From NCBI RefSeq assembly GCF_002382885.1, contig NZ_NWVL01000060.1, forward strand, positions 1-50,537: DNA of 50,537 nucleotides. Direction: 5' to 3'. A program made the translations under genes and the position numbers. Below, piece after piece: positions 40,515 to 48,770 of this stretch (positions are counted from its first letter, which is position 1; each line of letters starts with the position of its first letter). The notes under the pieces were generated by a model that did not search any database, had not been told where the DNA came from, and saw only the letters and a program-made list of their open reading frames with translations. The stretch is from Streptomyces sp. WZ.A104 (lineage in GTDB: Bacteria; Actinomycetota; Actinomycetes; Streptomycetales; Streptomycetaceae).

Positions 40515-42287
40515 GTGCGTAGAAAAAAGACCTTCTGGCTGGTCGCGGCCGCCACGACGGCCGCGCTGGTGGTCGGCACCGGCTACGGTGCCGCTGCCCC
40601 GCCACCCGACAACCCCGCATCGACGCAGGACGAACGCCCCTACGTCTACCGCGTCCACGACGGAGCACACGCGGCGGACAGCAAGCTCGCCGGCTTCGAC
40701 CTGATCGAAGACCGCGAGGGCGACGACCTGTTCGTCCTCGGCGACGCCGGCACCGCCGAGGACCTCAGGGCCGCCGGACTGGAGGCCACCGTCGAGCAGC
40801 GGCTGAGCCCAGCCCCCTGGGGGCCGCCCAAGCGCAGTGGCCAGGCCCCGCGGCTGACCGCCGAGGTCGCCGAGGAGACCTACTACGGCGGCTACCGCAC
40901 GGTGAATGCCCAGTACGCCCACCTGGACCAGGTCGCCTCCGACCACTCCGGCCTGGCCACCGTCTTCGATGTCGGCGACTCCTGGCGCAAGGCCACCGGC
41001 CGGCCGAACGGCTACGACCTCAAAGCCATCTGCATCACCAAGAAGCAGTCCGGCGACTGCCGGCTGAGCCCGGACTCCTCCAAACCGCGGCTCCTCGTCC
41101 AGGCCCAGGTCCACGCCCGGGAGTTGAGCACCGGCGAGATGGCCTACCGCTGGATCGACTACCTCACCGACGGCTACGGCACCGACCCGACGGCCACCGA
41201 GATCCTGGACAACCGGGAGATCTGGGTCGTGCCGATCGGCAACCCCGACGGCGTCGACATGGTCCAGCAGGGCTTCACGGGCGGGCCCAGCGGGCAGCAG
41301 TGGCACCGCAAGAACGCCAACCACAGCCACAGCAGCGGCTGCTCCGAGGGCTCCTACGGCGGTGAGGGCATCGACCTCAACCGCAACAACGGCAGCCACT
41401 GGGGCGGCGCCGGTACCAGCTCCAACCCGTGCTCCAAGGTCTACAAGGGCCCCTCCGCGGACTCCGAGACCGAGACCCAGGCCCTCCACGCCCTCTACCG
41501 CGACCTGTTCCCGGACACCCGCCCCGCCGGTGACAACGCCCCTGCCGACTCCGACACCCAGGGCATGTTCGTCACCCTGCACAGCTACTCCAACATGGTG
41601 CTGTTCCCCTGGGGATTCAACTCCTCCATCGACACCGGCAACGACGCCGCGCTGCGCACCATGGCCAAGGACATGGCGAACCTGGCGGGCGGCTGGCAGT
41701 ACGGCCAGCCCGGCGAGATCCTCTACAACGCCAGCGGCAGCCACGACGACTGGGCCTACGACGACCTCGGTGTGCCCAGCTTCACCTGGGAGGTCGGCCC
41801 CTCCGGCGGCACCTGTGGAGGCTTCCACCCCAGCTACTCCTGCCAGGACACGTTCTGGAACCAGGTCAAGCCCATGCTGGTCTACGCGGCGGAGCACGCC
41901 GAGAACCCCTACGGGGGCGGCACCACACCCCCGCCCTCGGAGTGCAGCGCCACCAACGGGACGAACGTCGCCATCCCCGACAACGGCCCAGCCGTCACCA
42001 GCAGCATCGAGATCTCGGGCTGCACCGGCAACGCGTCGGACGCCAGCACCGTCGAGGTCCACGTCGAGCACACCTGGCGCGGTGACCTCGTCGTCGACCT
42101 GATCGCCCCCGACGGCACCGTCTATGCGCTGAAGAGCGCCAGCGGCGGGGACAGCGCCGACGACATCCACGAGACCTACACGGCCGACCTGTCCGGCGAA
42201 GCGCCCAACGGCACGTGGTCGCTCCGCGTCCAGGACACCGCCCGGTACGACACGGGCACCCTCGACACCTGGACTCTCTCCCTCTGA
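40515..42287 (+). CDS. Secreted M14 zinc carboxypeptidase with P-domain
   Basis: 590 residues from GTG 40515, GAGG 5 nt upstream. Signal peptide about 1-28. Zinc ligands H200 and E203 (VHARE) and H356 (LHSYSN), catalytic Glu about 426 (TWEVGP); I-G-N-P-D-G and L-N-R-N also fit family M14. Residues 475-590 form a proprotein-convertase P-type beta domain (HTWRGDLVVDLIAPDGT, W-S-L-R-V-Q-D). It removes C-terminal residues from peptides outside the cell, like zinc carboxypeptidase SG/T. It looks intact within the decayed integrated segment. Confidence 0.92.
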   Translation: MRRKKTFWLVAAATTAALVVGTGYGAAAPPPDNPASTQDERPYVYRVHDGAHAADSKLAGFDLIEDREGDDLFVLGDAGTAEDLRAAGLEATVEQRLSPAPWGPPKRSGQAPRLTAEVAEETYYGGYRTVNAQYAHLDQVASDHSGLATVFDVGDSWRKATGRPNGYDLKAICITKKQSGDCRLSPDSSKPRLLVQAQVHARELSTGEMAYRWIDYLTDGYGTDPTATEILDNREIWVVPIGNPDGVDMVQQGFTGGPSGQQWHRKNANHSHSSGCSEGSYGGEGIDLNRNNGSHWGGAGTSSNPCSKVYKGPSADSETETQALHALYRDLFPDTRPAGDNAPADSDTQGMFVTLHSYSNMVLFPWGFNSSIDTGNDAALRTMAKDMANLAGGWQYGQPGEILYNASGSHDDWAYDDLGVPSFTWEVGPSGGTCGGFHPSYSCQDTFWNQVKPMLVYAAEHAENPYGGGTTPPPSECSATNGTNVAIPDNGPAVTSSIEISGCTGNASDASTVEVHVEHTWRGDLVVDLIAPDGTVYALKSASGGDSADDIHETYTADLSGEAPNGTWSLRVQDTARYDTGTLDTWTLSL

Positions 42288-42355
42288 CTCGGCCACCCGC
42301 CCGGGTCCGGCACGCCATGCCGGACCCGGGCGGCACGCGACGCCAGAGCACAGGT

Positions 42356-42450
42356 GCGGGCTCCGCCGAAGCGGTGGGCGCCATGGAGCGTTTCGCGTTT
42401 GAGGGTCGTGTTGAAGGACTCGGCGAGTGCGTTGTCCGCGCTCGTACCAA
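42356..42450 (-). pseudogene. IS3-family OrfB fragment
   Basis: About 30 codons: D-N-A-L-A-E-S-F-N-T-T-L-K-R-E-T-L-H, the conserved catalytic-Glu helix of IS3 transposase OrfB. It abuts the 5' break of the integrase at about 42470, so an IS insertion and later deletion probably removed the integrase start. Confidence 0.8.
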
Positions 42451-42473
42451 AATTGCATCCCTCGCAACACTCT

Positions 42474-43286
42474 TCACCGCGAAAGCCCGGTGTGCGCACC
42501 TGGCGGGCCGAGCGGCTGGAGGCAACCGGCACGACGACCGTCGCCAAGCCGTACCGCCTCCTCAAGGCCATCATGGAGACGGCCGCCGACGACGAGTTGA
42601 TCCGCCGCAACCCCTGCCGGATCAGGGGCGTCGGCAGCGAGAGGGCCAAGGAACGACCTACCGCCACCGTCGAACAGGTCGACGCGCTCGCGGACGCCAT
42701 GGGCCCCAGGTGGCGGCTGATGGTGTACTTCGGCGCCTACGGGCCGATGCGTCCGGAGGAGCAGGCGGCGCTGCGGCGGCCCGACGTCACGCTCGAACCG
42801 CTCGCGGCCAGGATCAGCGACGCCGCGCCGGAGCTGACCACCGGCCGTCGGGTCGAGGGCGACACGAAGTCGACCGCCGGACGCCGAACCGTCTTCCTCC
42901 CGGCCTTCCTGTACATCGAGGTGAAACGCCACCTGGACTGGTACGCGGAGAAGGAGCCCAACGGCCTCCTGTTCGTCGGCGAGCGGGGAGCGCCATTCCG
43001 GCGGTCCACCTTCGGCCACAAGTGGCGCAGGGCCCGCGCCAAGGTGGGCCTGCCGGAGGACTTCCGCTTCTACGACCTCCGCCACACCGGCCACACCTTG
43101 TCCACCCAGTCGGGGGCCACGCTCAAGGACACGATGGTCCGTGCTGGCCAGTCTTCGGAGAAGGCGGCGCTGATCTACCAGCACTCCGACGGGGAGCGGC
43201 AGCGGGAGGTGGCGGAGGGCATCGACGTACGGGTGCGGGAAGGACGCCAAAGGGCCAAGGAGGCGAGCCGCCTGGCCGAGCGGTAG
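42474..43286 (+). pseudogene. Tyrosine integrase lacking its N-terminal domain
   Basis: 270 residues remain, continuous with upstream IS DNA. Starts inside the core-binding domain (PYRLLKAIMETAADDELI). Catalytic domain: Arg in Y-G-P-M-R-P-E-E, D-L-R-H-T-G with Tyr in place of the usual first His, A-G-Q-S-S with Gln in place of His, and the nucleophile in A-L-I-Y-Q-H. Two of the six active residues are changed. It probably once mobilised the segment next to tRNA-Gly and is now dead. Confidence 0.8.
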
Positions 43287-43338
43287 AAATAGCTGGGCGG
43301 GGCGGCAGCCTTCTCCTCGCCCAGCTCGCGTGTCCCAC

Positions 43339-43370
43339 ATGTGTGGCCTGCCGATCGGCAGGCCACACAT
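43339..43370. terminator. 32-bp perfect palindrome between integrase remnant and small helical gene
   Basis: Positions 43339-43370 are an exact palindrome with 16-bp halves, ending 1 bp before the stop of the convergent gene (43371). A hairpin here can end transcription on both strands. Confidence 0.85.
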
Positions 43371-43757
43371 TCAGCTGAGCAGCACCTGGATCGCGCTTCG
43401 AAGCGAGTCGGCGAGCGAGTTCAAGGACGCGGCAGAGCCAAGCGCGAGGCTAAGCATCTCCAAGGTTTCGGTAAGGCGGCGGCCGTCCGGCGTCGGCTCG
43501 CGAAGCTCCTCGTCGATTCTGGCCACGGCCTGTCGGCAGCTGTCGATGCTGTGGACTTCGCCAGCGTGCGAGTCCAGGGCGGCTGCCAACTCGGCGAGTT
43601 TGGCCTGCGCGGCCAAAAGCCTGGGATCGTCTGCTTCACGTCCCGAAACTTGGACTTGGCGCATGTCGCCGCCGACCCTGCCGGTGTTGACTTGATTGCC
43701 GCTGCCGGTGACGTGGGTGCCGCCACTTGTGTTCGCTCGTCCAAAACGCATGGTCAT
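43371..43757 (-). CDS. Small helical protein with N-terminal GNQVNTG motif (DUF5955-like)
   Basis: 128 residues from ATG 43757, overlapping the stop of the large gene (ATGA). Residues 10-37 contain T-G-S-G-N-Q-V-N-T-G-R-V-G-G-D-M-R-Q-V, a Gly/Asn/Gln motif of the type seen in bacterial amyloid-signalling sequences. Residues 43-128 are all helical (LLAAQAKLAELAAALDSH, then I-D-E-E-L-R-E-P, then a Ser/Leu-rich hydrophobic end), like DUF5955 proteins of Streptomyces. Likely partner of the large membrane protein that bears the same motif at its C-terminus. Confidence 0.75.
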   Translation of the reverse strand: MTMRFGRANTSGGTHVTGSGNQVNTGRVGGDMRQVQVSGREADDPRLLAAQAKLAELAAALDSHAGEVHSIDSCRQAVARIDEELREPTPDGRRLTETLEMLSLALGSAASLNSLADSLRSAIQVLLS

Positions 43758-45664
43758 CCCGCCTTCTCGGTTCTGCCAGGCGCGGAGCCTTGCTGCATAC
43801 CGCCGCCCAGATTTCCGGTGTTCACCTGGTTGTTGTCGCCGCTGATGAAGTTCTGTGTGATGGCAATGGCCTGGCGTTTGAAGTCTCCGGTGGCCAGACC
43901 GTGGTCAGCGAGAAAGGCGCTCACAGTGCTGAACATCCTCGACTGGAGGATCGAAACGTAGCGCTGCACGTCCTCGGTCTGGTGCATATCCTCGGTCGTC
44001 GCCCGGCCACAGTGCTCTCGAAGGCTTACGGGCTTGCCGTCGTCCCTTGGGCGAACAGCGGCTGCGGCTGTGGTTGCCGCGCTCAGCAGTCCGAGGCCAC
44101 GGCCGACTGCTGTGTAGGCCCAGGCAGCTAGTGCGACGGTGTCTCCGACCGCGTGAAGCGGCGCTTCCGCCAGCTTCCTGGCGAGGTCCCAACCCTTCGC
44201 GGGAGTAACGTTCGCCGAAGGGGTCAATGGGGCGTGGACATGCGGACGGGTAACGAAGTGAAGGGTGTTGCCTTCCAACGCAGCGTGCGCGAAGACTGTC
44301 ACCACAATCTGCCCGTCCCATGCGATGACCTGCGCAGCCAGGTATCTACGAGAGAAGTGGCCGGTTGGCGCGTCACGGGCCTCGGTGCACATTTCAGTAG
44401 CTTCCGGCCACTCTGACTTGCTGACACCGCCCCTACTCTGCCTCAAGGTTTTCCATCGACTCTCTGGAACCCCTAGGAATTCGGCCACATCGCAGTTGGG
44501 TAGGGCGTGGGTCTCAACCAGAGCTCCGCGAAGTTCCTCTAGCTCGTCACGCACCTTGTCCAGGAGTTCGTCCGCCTCAAACTTTTGGCTCGCATCGAGA
44601 TCGAACGCACCAGTGGCCGAAAGATTGTCTTCTTCCTCATCGCTTGTGCGAGCTGACGTTAGCTGGATGCGGGTAGCACCCCTCATCCACGAATCGAGGC
44701 CGGCTCCCACGAAGCGGTCTACATTGCCTTCCCTGCGGTAGGCAATGCTTTGCCACTGCTCTGAGACTTCGTGCGAAGCAATCTTCTTAGCAGCGTAAGG
44801 GGCGAGGAAGGGACGTTTGGCCAGTTGTGTGCGGCTAGGCCGTAGTGACTGCATATAGGCGTGACACACCAAACGGTCAAGAAGATGAATGCTTGTGGTA
44901 CCGATGAGAAGGTGAGGAGCGACGATAAGAGCTTCCACCACGGCGTCGCGCAGCATCGGCTGATGAGGCTTGACGAAGGTCCAGAGGGCAAGCAGGGCTG
45001 CAGCAAGCAGGACAGTCGGAACCAGTGCGCTGAAACCCCAGCGGATGACTGCTCGACCGGCCCGCCCGGTGAGGAACTGCCAGACCAGCATGGCCAGGAT
45101 GAGCGCCGCAAGTCCCAGTGGGTGAGTGCTTGCCATATAGAGGGACGTGGCCAGCAACAGGGTGAAGCGGAGGCGACGTTGTCGTCGTGCCGCCACGCTG
45201 TGGGTGAGTACCGGAGCCAACGCGAATCCAAAGGACGGCACCGGCCGCTTTCGCGCGTACAGCACATTTGCCAGAGCCCACTGCGCGAGAGGCTCCCCGG
45301 TGAACTCGTCTAGACCCCGAATGGGGCGCTGGGGCCTTCCCTGGATCTTGTCCTGCCATCGCCCGACCCAGTCCCGTGCCTGCATGATCCTGTTGACTCG
45401 CTCGTGCACGGAGCCAGCCAACCCCCGAATGACGGAGTTGCTGCTTGGCGCTGGATCTCGCTGAGCGTACTCCGACCGCACGGGGCGCTGGCCGGGTACG
45501 TAGGCCAGCGGCCGCCCAGTCTTGCCGTTCACTGGTATTTGGGGAACGGGCTCCGACTTCTGTCCGGCATCAGAGTCCGGTGTGCGTCCGCGGGGCACTC
45601 CCGCCTTCCAAGACAGCAGCGGCACCTGCCACCTCCCCCGAGGGCCGTCCAATGAAGGCCCCAC
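43754..45664 (-). CDS. Large membrane protein with C-terminal NNQVNTG motif, function unknown
   Basis: 636 residues from GTG 45664; no good ribosome site is seen, and the true start may be within the first 35 codons. Residues 1-75 are disordered. Hydrophobic helices lie at about 168-190, 205-228 and 250-270. A soluble domain follows (E-G-N-V-D-R-F-V-G-A-G near 315; Y-L-A-A-Q-V-I-A-W-D-G-Q-I-V-V-T-V-F-A-H-A-A-L-E-G near 470). The C-terminal 30 residues carry S-G-D-N-N-Q-V-N-T-G-N-L-G-G-G-M-Q-Q. I recognise no enzyme. Base use is less GC-rich than neighbours, consistent with transfer. Confidence 0.7.
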   Translation of the reverse strand: MGPSLDGPRGRWQVPLLSWKAGVPRGRTPDSDAGQKSEPVPQIPVNGKTGRPLAYVPGQRPVRSEYAQRDPAPSSNSVIRGLAGSVHERVNRIMQARDWVGRWQDKIQGRPQRPIRGLDEFTGEPLAQWALANVLYARKRPVPSFGFALAPVLTHSVAARRQRRLRFTLLLATSLYMASTHPLGLAALILAMLVWQFLTGRAGRAVIRWGFSALVPTVLLAAALLALWTFVKPHQPMLRDAVVEALIVAPHLLIGTTSIHLLDRLVCHAYMQSLRPSRTQLAKRPFLAPYAAKKIASHEVSEQWQSIAYRREGNVDRFVGAGLDSWMRGATRIQLTSARTSDEEEDNLSATGAFDLDASQKFEADELLDKVRDELEELRGALVETHALPNCDVAEFLGVPESRWKTLRQSRGGVSKSEWPEATEMCTEARDAPTGHFSRRYLAAQVIAWDGQIVVTVFAHAALEGNTLHFVTRPHVHAPLTPSANVTPAKGWDLARKLAEAPLHAVGDTVALAAWAYTAVGRGLGLLSAATTAAAAVRPRDDGKPVSLREHCGRATTEDMHQTEDVQRYVSILQSRMFSTVSAFLADHGLATGDFKRQAIAITQNFISGDNNQVNTGNLGGGMQQGSAPGRTEKAG

Positions 45665-45897
45665 CTTCGACCACGGCGGAACTCCTCCGCTGGCGAATGG
45701 CTATCTCTGTCTCAGAAGCGCCCCAGCCTCGGCCGACACACAGCAGATCGGCAACGTCTTGAAAGCCGACGCCGGCCGTGCTGAGCGGATACTTCAACCG
45801 TCCGCTGGTCCCGTCGGCGGTCTGGGCGCAAGCCCTTCGGGCCCCATAGATGGGGCCCGAAGGGCACGCCGCACCGCAAGAGGTCTAGACAACAAAG
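45665..45897. other. Leader of the large gene and tRNA-proximal DNA
   Basis: A minus frame from 45797 (Q-D-V-A-D-L-L-C-V-G-R-G-W) runs on past a GGAGGAG and could be a small leader ORF; I do not trust it as a gene. The rest is the 34-bp palindrome and the tRNA terminator. Confidence 0.4.
45832..45865. repeat. 34-bp near-perfect palindrome (16-bp arms, 2-nt loop)
   Basis: Arms 45832-45847 and 45850-45865 are exact complements; loop AG. It lies between the tRNA terminator and the large gene. Could be a terminator or a recombination-linked hairpin; there is no T tract on either side. Confidence 0.85.
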
Positions 45898-45923
45898 AAG
45901 CCCCGGCCGCTGGCCTGGGGCTT
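45890..45923 (-). terminator. tRNA-Gly terminator
   Basis: Stem AAGCCCCGGCC (45898-45908) with GGCCTGGGGCTT (45912-45923, one bulged T), followed on the minus strand by CTTTGTTG. Confidence 0.8.
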
Positions 45924-45928
45924 TTTCG

Positions 45929-46002
45929 TGGAGCGGGTGACGAGAATCGAACTCGCGCTCTGAGCTTGGGAAGCTCATGTTCTACCATTAAACTACACCC
46001 GC
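45929..46002 (-). tRNA. tRNA-Gly (anticodon CCC)
   Basis: 74 nt with encoded CCA. Acceptor GCGGGTG/CACCCGC, D-arm GTTTAATGGTAGAAC, anticodon stem TGAGC/GCTCA with loop TTCCCAA (anticodon CCC), T-loop TTCGATT. Its last 44 nt recur at 39535 exactly and at 33747 with changes. Confidence 0.97.
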
Positions 46003-46241
46003 GAAGCATGCCGATGATCACCGGCGCTGCACCGCTCAACACTCTACCCCATGTCAGGCCCCCGGCGGATGAGCCGTGGGGTCTCCTTCTCGTGTGCGCG
46101 GGGTGAGGAGTGGGGTGGACGGGGGTGTGGTTGGCGGGAGTTGGGGGCGTAGCGTGGGGAGTCGGAGTGCCGCGTGGGGCGGCGTCCTGTTCATCCCCTA
46201 ATGTGGCTTTCTCGTCCATATGTGGTTGGGGAAGGGACTTG

Positions 46242-46415
46242 ATGCAGTCGATGGAGCGCACCCTCGTCCGCTGTGCCGAAGGGCACGTTTTCGCTACCTC
46301 GTCGTTCCCGATGCAGCAGCTCGGGGCCGACCGGATCGGGCCGGGGCGGTTGATCCGGTGTCCTCGGTGTGCCCGGTTGCGGCAGGCGGTGCCGGTGGCC
46401 GTCGAGCGGCGGTAG
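46242..46415 (+). CDS. Small zinc-ribbon-like protein
   Basis: 57 residues from ATG 46242, GAAGGGA 6 nt upstream. R-C-A-E-G-H near the start and I-R-C-P-R-C-A-R-L near 40 give C-x-x-x-H and C-x-x-C metal ligands. Typical of short conserved Streptomyces proteins between tRNA and dcd genes; function unknown. Confidence 0.7.
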   Translation: MQSMERTLVRCAEGHVFATSSFPMQQLGADRIGPGRLIRCPRCARLRQAVPVAVERR

Positions 46416-46499
46416 GGGCGAGGGCAGGAAGAGGCGCGGAGCAGTGCGCGCGGGTGGTCCGGTTGGGGCGGGCTCGCGCGTTCTGCGTATCCTCGGGAC

Positions 46500-47075
46500 G
46501 TGCTTCTCTCAGACAAGGACATCCGGGCCGAGATCGACGCCGGCCGAGTCCGTATTGATCCGTACGACCCTTCGATGGTGCAGCCGTCGAGCATCGACGT
46601 GCGGCTGGACCGCTACTTCCGGGTGTTCGAGAACCACCGGTACCCGCACATCGACCCGGCGGTGGAACAGCCCGATCTGACCCGCACCGTCGAGCCGGAG
46701 GGCGATGAGGCTTTCATCCTGCACCCGGGTGAGTTCGTTCTGGCGTCCACGTACGAGGTGATCTCGCTCCCCGACGATCTGGCCTCGCGGCTGGAGGGCA
46801 AGAGCTCGCTCGGGCGGCTCGGGCTGGTGACGCACTCGACGGCCGGGTTCATCGACCCCGGGTTCTCCGGTCACGTGACGCTGGAGCTGTCGAACCTCGC
46901 CACGCTGCCGATCAAGCTGTGGCCGGGTATGAAGATCGGGCAGCTGTGCATGTTCCGGCTGACCTCGCCCTCGGAGTTCCCGTACGGCTCCGAGCGGTAC
47001 GAGTCGCGGTACCAGGGGCAGCGGGGGCCGACGGCCTCGCGGTCGTTCCAGAACTTCCATCGGACCCAGGTGTGA
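46500..47075 (+). CDS. dcd: dCTP deaminase
   Basis: 191 residues from GTG 46500. M-L-L-S-D-K-D-I start, Q-P-S-S-I-D-V-R-L-D (nucleotide base contact), G-K-S-S-L-G-R-L-G-L-V-T-H-S-T-A-G-F-I-D-P-G-F-S-G with the substrate-binding Ser-Arg, and H-V-T-L-E-L-S-N with the catalytic Glu about 129. Converts dCTP to dUTP, or to dUMP in the bifunctional actinobacterial form. Length fits. Sits 6 bp before a phosphoribosyltransferase gene. Confidence 0.95.
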   Translation: MLLSDKDIRAEIDAGRVRIDPYDPSMVQPSSIDVRLDRYFRVFENHRYPHIDPAVEQPDLTRTVEPEGDEAFILHPGEFVLASTYEVISLPDDLASRLEGKSSLGRLGLVTHSTAGFIDPGFSGHVTLELSNLATLPIKLWPGMKIGQLCMFRLTSPSEFPYGSERYESRYQGQRGPTASRSFQNFHRTQV

Positions 47076-47081
47076 TCAACC

Positions 47082-47582
47082 ATGGCTAGTGACGTGCGGG
47101 AGAACCTTACTTACGAGGGCTTCGGGCGGGCCGTGCGCGAGCTGGCGCAGGCCGTCGCCGACGACGGCTACGAGCCCGACGTCGTGCTCAGCATCGCGCG
47201 CGGCGGGGTCTTCGTCGCGGGCGGGCTCGCCTACGCGCTGGACTGCAAGAACATCCACCTGGTGAACGTGGAGTTCTACACCGGGGTGGGGACCACCTTG
47301 GAGATGCCCGTCATGCTGGCGCCCGTGCCCAATGCGATCGACTTCTCCCGGAAGAAGGTTCTGATCGCGGACGACGTCGCCGACACGGGCAAGACGCTCA
47401 AGCTCGTCCACGACTTCTGCGTCGAGCACGTCGCCGAGGTGCGCAGCGCCGTCATCTACGAGAAGTCCCACTCCCTCGTGAAGTGCGAGTACGTGTGGAA
47501 GAAGACCGATGAGTGGATCAACTTCCCGTGGAGTGTGGAGAAGCCCGTCGTTCGGCGGGACGGACAGGTCCTCGACGCCTAG
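47082..47582 (+). CDS. Purine-type phosphoribosyltransferase
   Basis: 166 residues from ATG 47082. V-V-L-S-I-A-R-G-G-V-F-V-A-G-G-L-A-Y (pyrophosphate loop) and K-V-L-I-A-D-D-V-A-D-T-G-K-T-L-K (PRPP motif), then W-I-N-F-P-W at the end. Like Gpt/xanthine phosphoribosyltransferases of nucleotide salvage, which suits the link to dcd. Confidence 0.88.
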   Translation: MASDVRENLTYEGFGRAVRELAQAVADDGYEPDVVLSIARGGVFVAGGLAYALDCKNIHLVNVEFYTGVGTTLEMPVMLAPVPNAIDFSRKKVLIADDVADTGKTLKLVHDFCVEHVAEVRSAVIYEKSHSLVKCEYVWKKTDEWINFPWSVEKPVVRRDGQVLDA

Positions 47583-47630
47583 CGCCTAGGTGTTCTGTCC
47601 CTGGGTCTGTCCCGCGCACGCGGCACGAAG

Positions 47631-47662
47631 AGGCCCCCGGAGCGCTCGCGCTTCGGGGGCCT
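47631..47662. terminator. Hairpin between convergent phosphoribosyltransferase and Yip1 genes
   Basis: AGGCCCCCGGAGCG (47631-47644) and CGCTTCGGGGGCCT (47649-47662) pair with one mismatch. Confidence 0.85.
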
Positions 47663-47676
47663 TCTCGCGTCGTTGC

Positions 47677-48642
47677 TCAGATCGTGCCCAGCTTGATGAT
47701 CGACAGCAGCGCGATCAGCTGGATGGCCGACGCCCCCAGCGCCTTCGGCCACGGCAGGTCGTGCGACTTGCTCACCATCGACGTGAACAGTGCCCCGGCC
47801 GCCAGCCAGGTCAGCCAGCCCAGGATCTGGACCAGGGCGTTCTCGCCGCCCAGGAAGACGGCGAAGAGCAGGCGCGGCGCGTCGGTGATCGACATGATCA
47901 GCATCGACAGGCCCACGGTCGGCTGCCACGCGCCCGTGCCACCCAGCTGGCGGGCCAGGGTGTGGGTCACCGCGCCGAGGACCAGGCCGCCGATGACGAA
48001 GCCGACGCCGGTGAAGATGACGTACGGGACGGCCGTCGAGATCGTCGCGTTGATCGCCTCGTCGCGCGCCTGGTCGAAGCCGAACAGCGCGAGCAGGCCG
48101 TAGAGGAACGTGACGACCAGCGCCGGGCCCCAGACCGGGTAGTCCCGCATCTGCCAGAACGTCGGGCCGGGGCGCGTCACGATGCCGGTCAGCAGTTCCT
48201 TCCAGCGCAGGCGCGGGCCCGCGGGCTGGGCGGGGGCGTGACCGGCGCGGTAGGTGTTGCCGTCGCCGTACGGGTCCTCGTCGACGCGGAACGCCTGTGT
48301 GTGGCCCGGGTTGTTGGCGTACGGGTCGTGGGGGGCGGGGTCCGCGTACGGGTCGCCGAAGTACTCCGGCTCGCCGTGGCCGCCGTGCCCCTGTCCGCGG
48401 TGCCCGTGCCCCTGTCCGTATCCGGCCCGGCCCTGCGGGGCGTAGCCGCCGTTGTCATACGGGGCGCCCTGCGGGGCTCCGTGCGGCGGTGGCGCCGAGC
48501 CGCTGCCAGGGCCTCCTGCCGTCGGCCACGGCTGAGCCCCGTACGGCGGCTGCGGTGCCTGCCCTCCGTACGGCTGCTGCCGCTGCTGCGGTTGTTGCGG
48601 GGTGCGGTTGTCCCGGCCGCGTCCGATCCTGAATCCAGCCAC
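47677..48642 (-). CDS. Yip1-family membrane protein
   Basis: 321 residues from GTG 48642. Residues 1-145 are a Gly/Pro/Gln/Tyr-rich disordered region (repeated Q-P-Y-G-G, Y-G-Q-G-H-G-H). From about 150, L-L-T-G-I-V-T-R-P-G-P-T-F-W-Q-M and five membrane segments with T-H-T-L-A-R-Q-L-G-G-T-G follow the Yip1 pattern. Cytoplasmic tail in front, function unknown in bacteria. Confidence 0.85.
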   Translation of the reverse strand: MAGFRIGRGRDNRTPQQPQQRQQPYGGQAPQPPYGAQPWPTAGGPGSGSAPPPHGAPQGAPYDNGGYAPQGRAGYGQGHGHRGQGHGGHGEPEYFGDPYADPAPHDPYANNPGHTQAFRVDEDPYGDGNTYRAGHAPAQPAGPRLRWKELLTGIVTRPGPTFWQMRDYPVWGPALVVTFLYGLLALFGFDQARDEAINATISTAVPYVIFTGVGFVIGGLVLGAVTHTLARQLGGTGAWQPTVGLSMLIMSITDAPRLLFAVFLGGENALVQILGWLTWLAAGALFTSMVSKSHDLPWPKALGASAIQLIALLSIIKLGTI

Positions 48643-48770
48643 CCGTCGAACGTACCTGGTCGTCGGGGACGGGGAGTGGGGGCCCGGGGAACCCGTCCGC
48701 CATTGCGGCCTAGCTGTGACATCCCCTAGGGGCCGCCGGGAGGCTGGGGGGAGAGGCGGTCAGGGGGAGT

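Noticed and set aside
40491..42470. 659-codon minus-strand frame
   Set aside because: Antisense of the M14 carboxypeptidase, whose active-site residues fix the coding strand.
45570..45797. 75-codon minus-strand frame before the large membrane protein, possible excisionase
   Set aside because: A faint helix-like start only; it ends in sequence that is antisense-like and Gly/Ala-rich, with no clear HTH.
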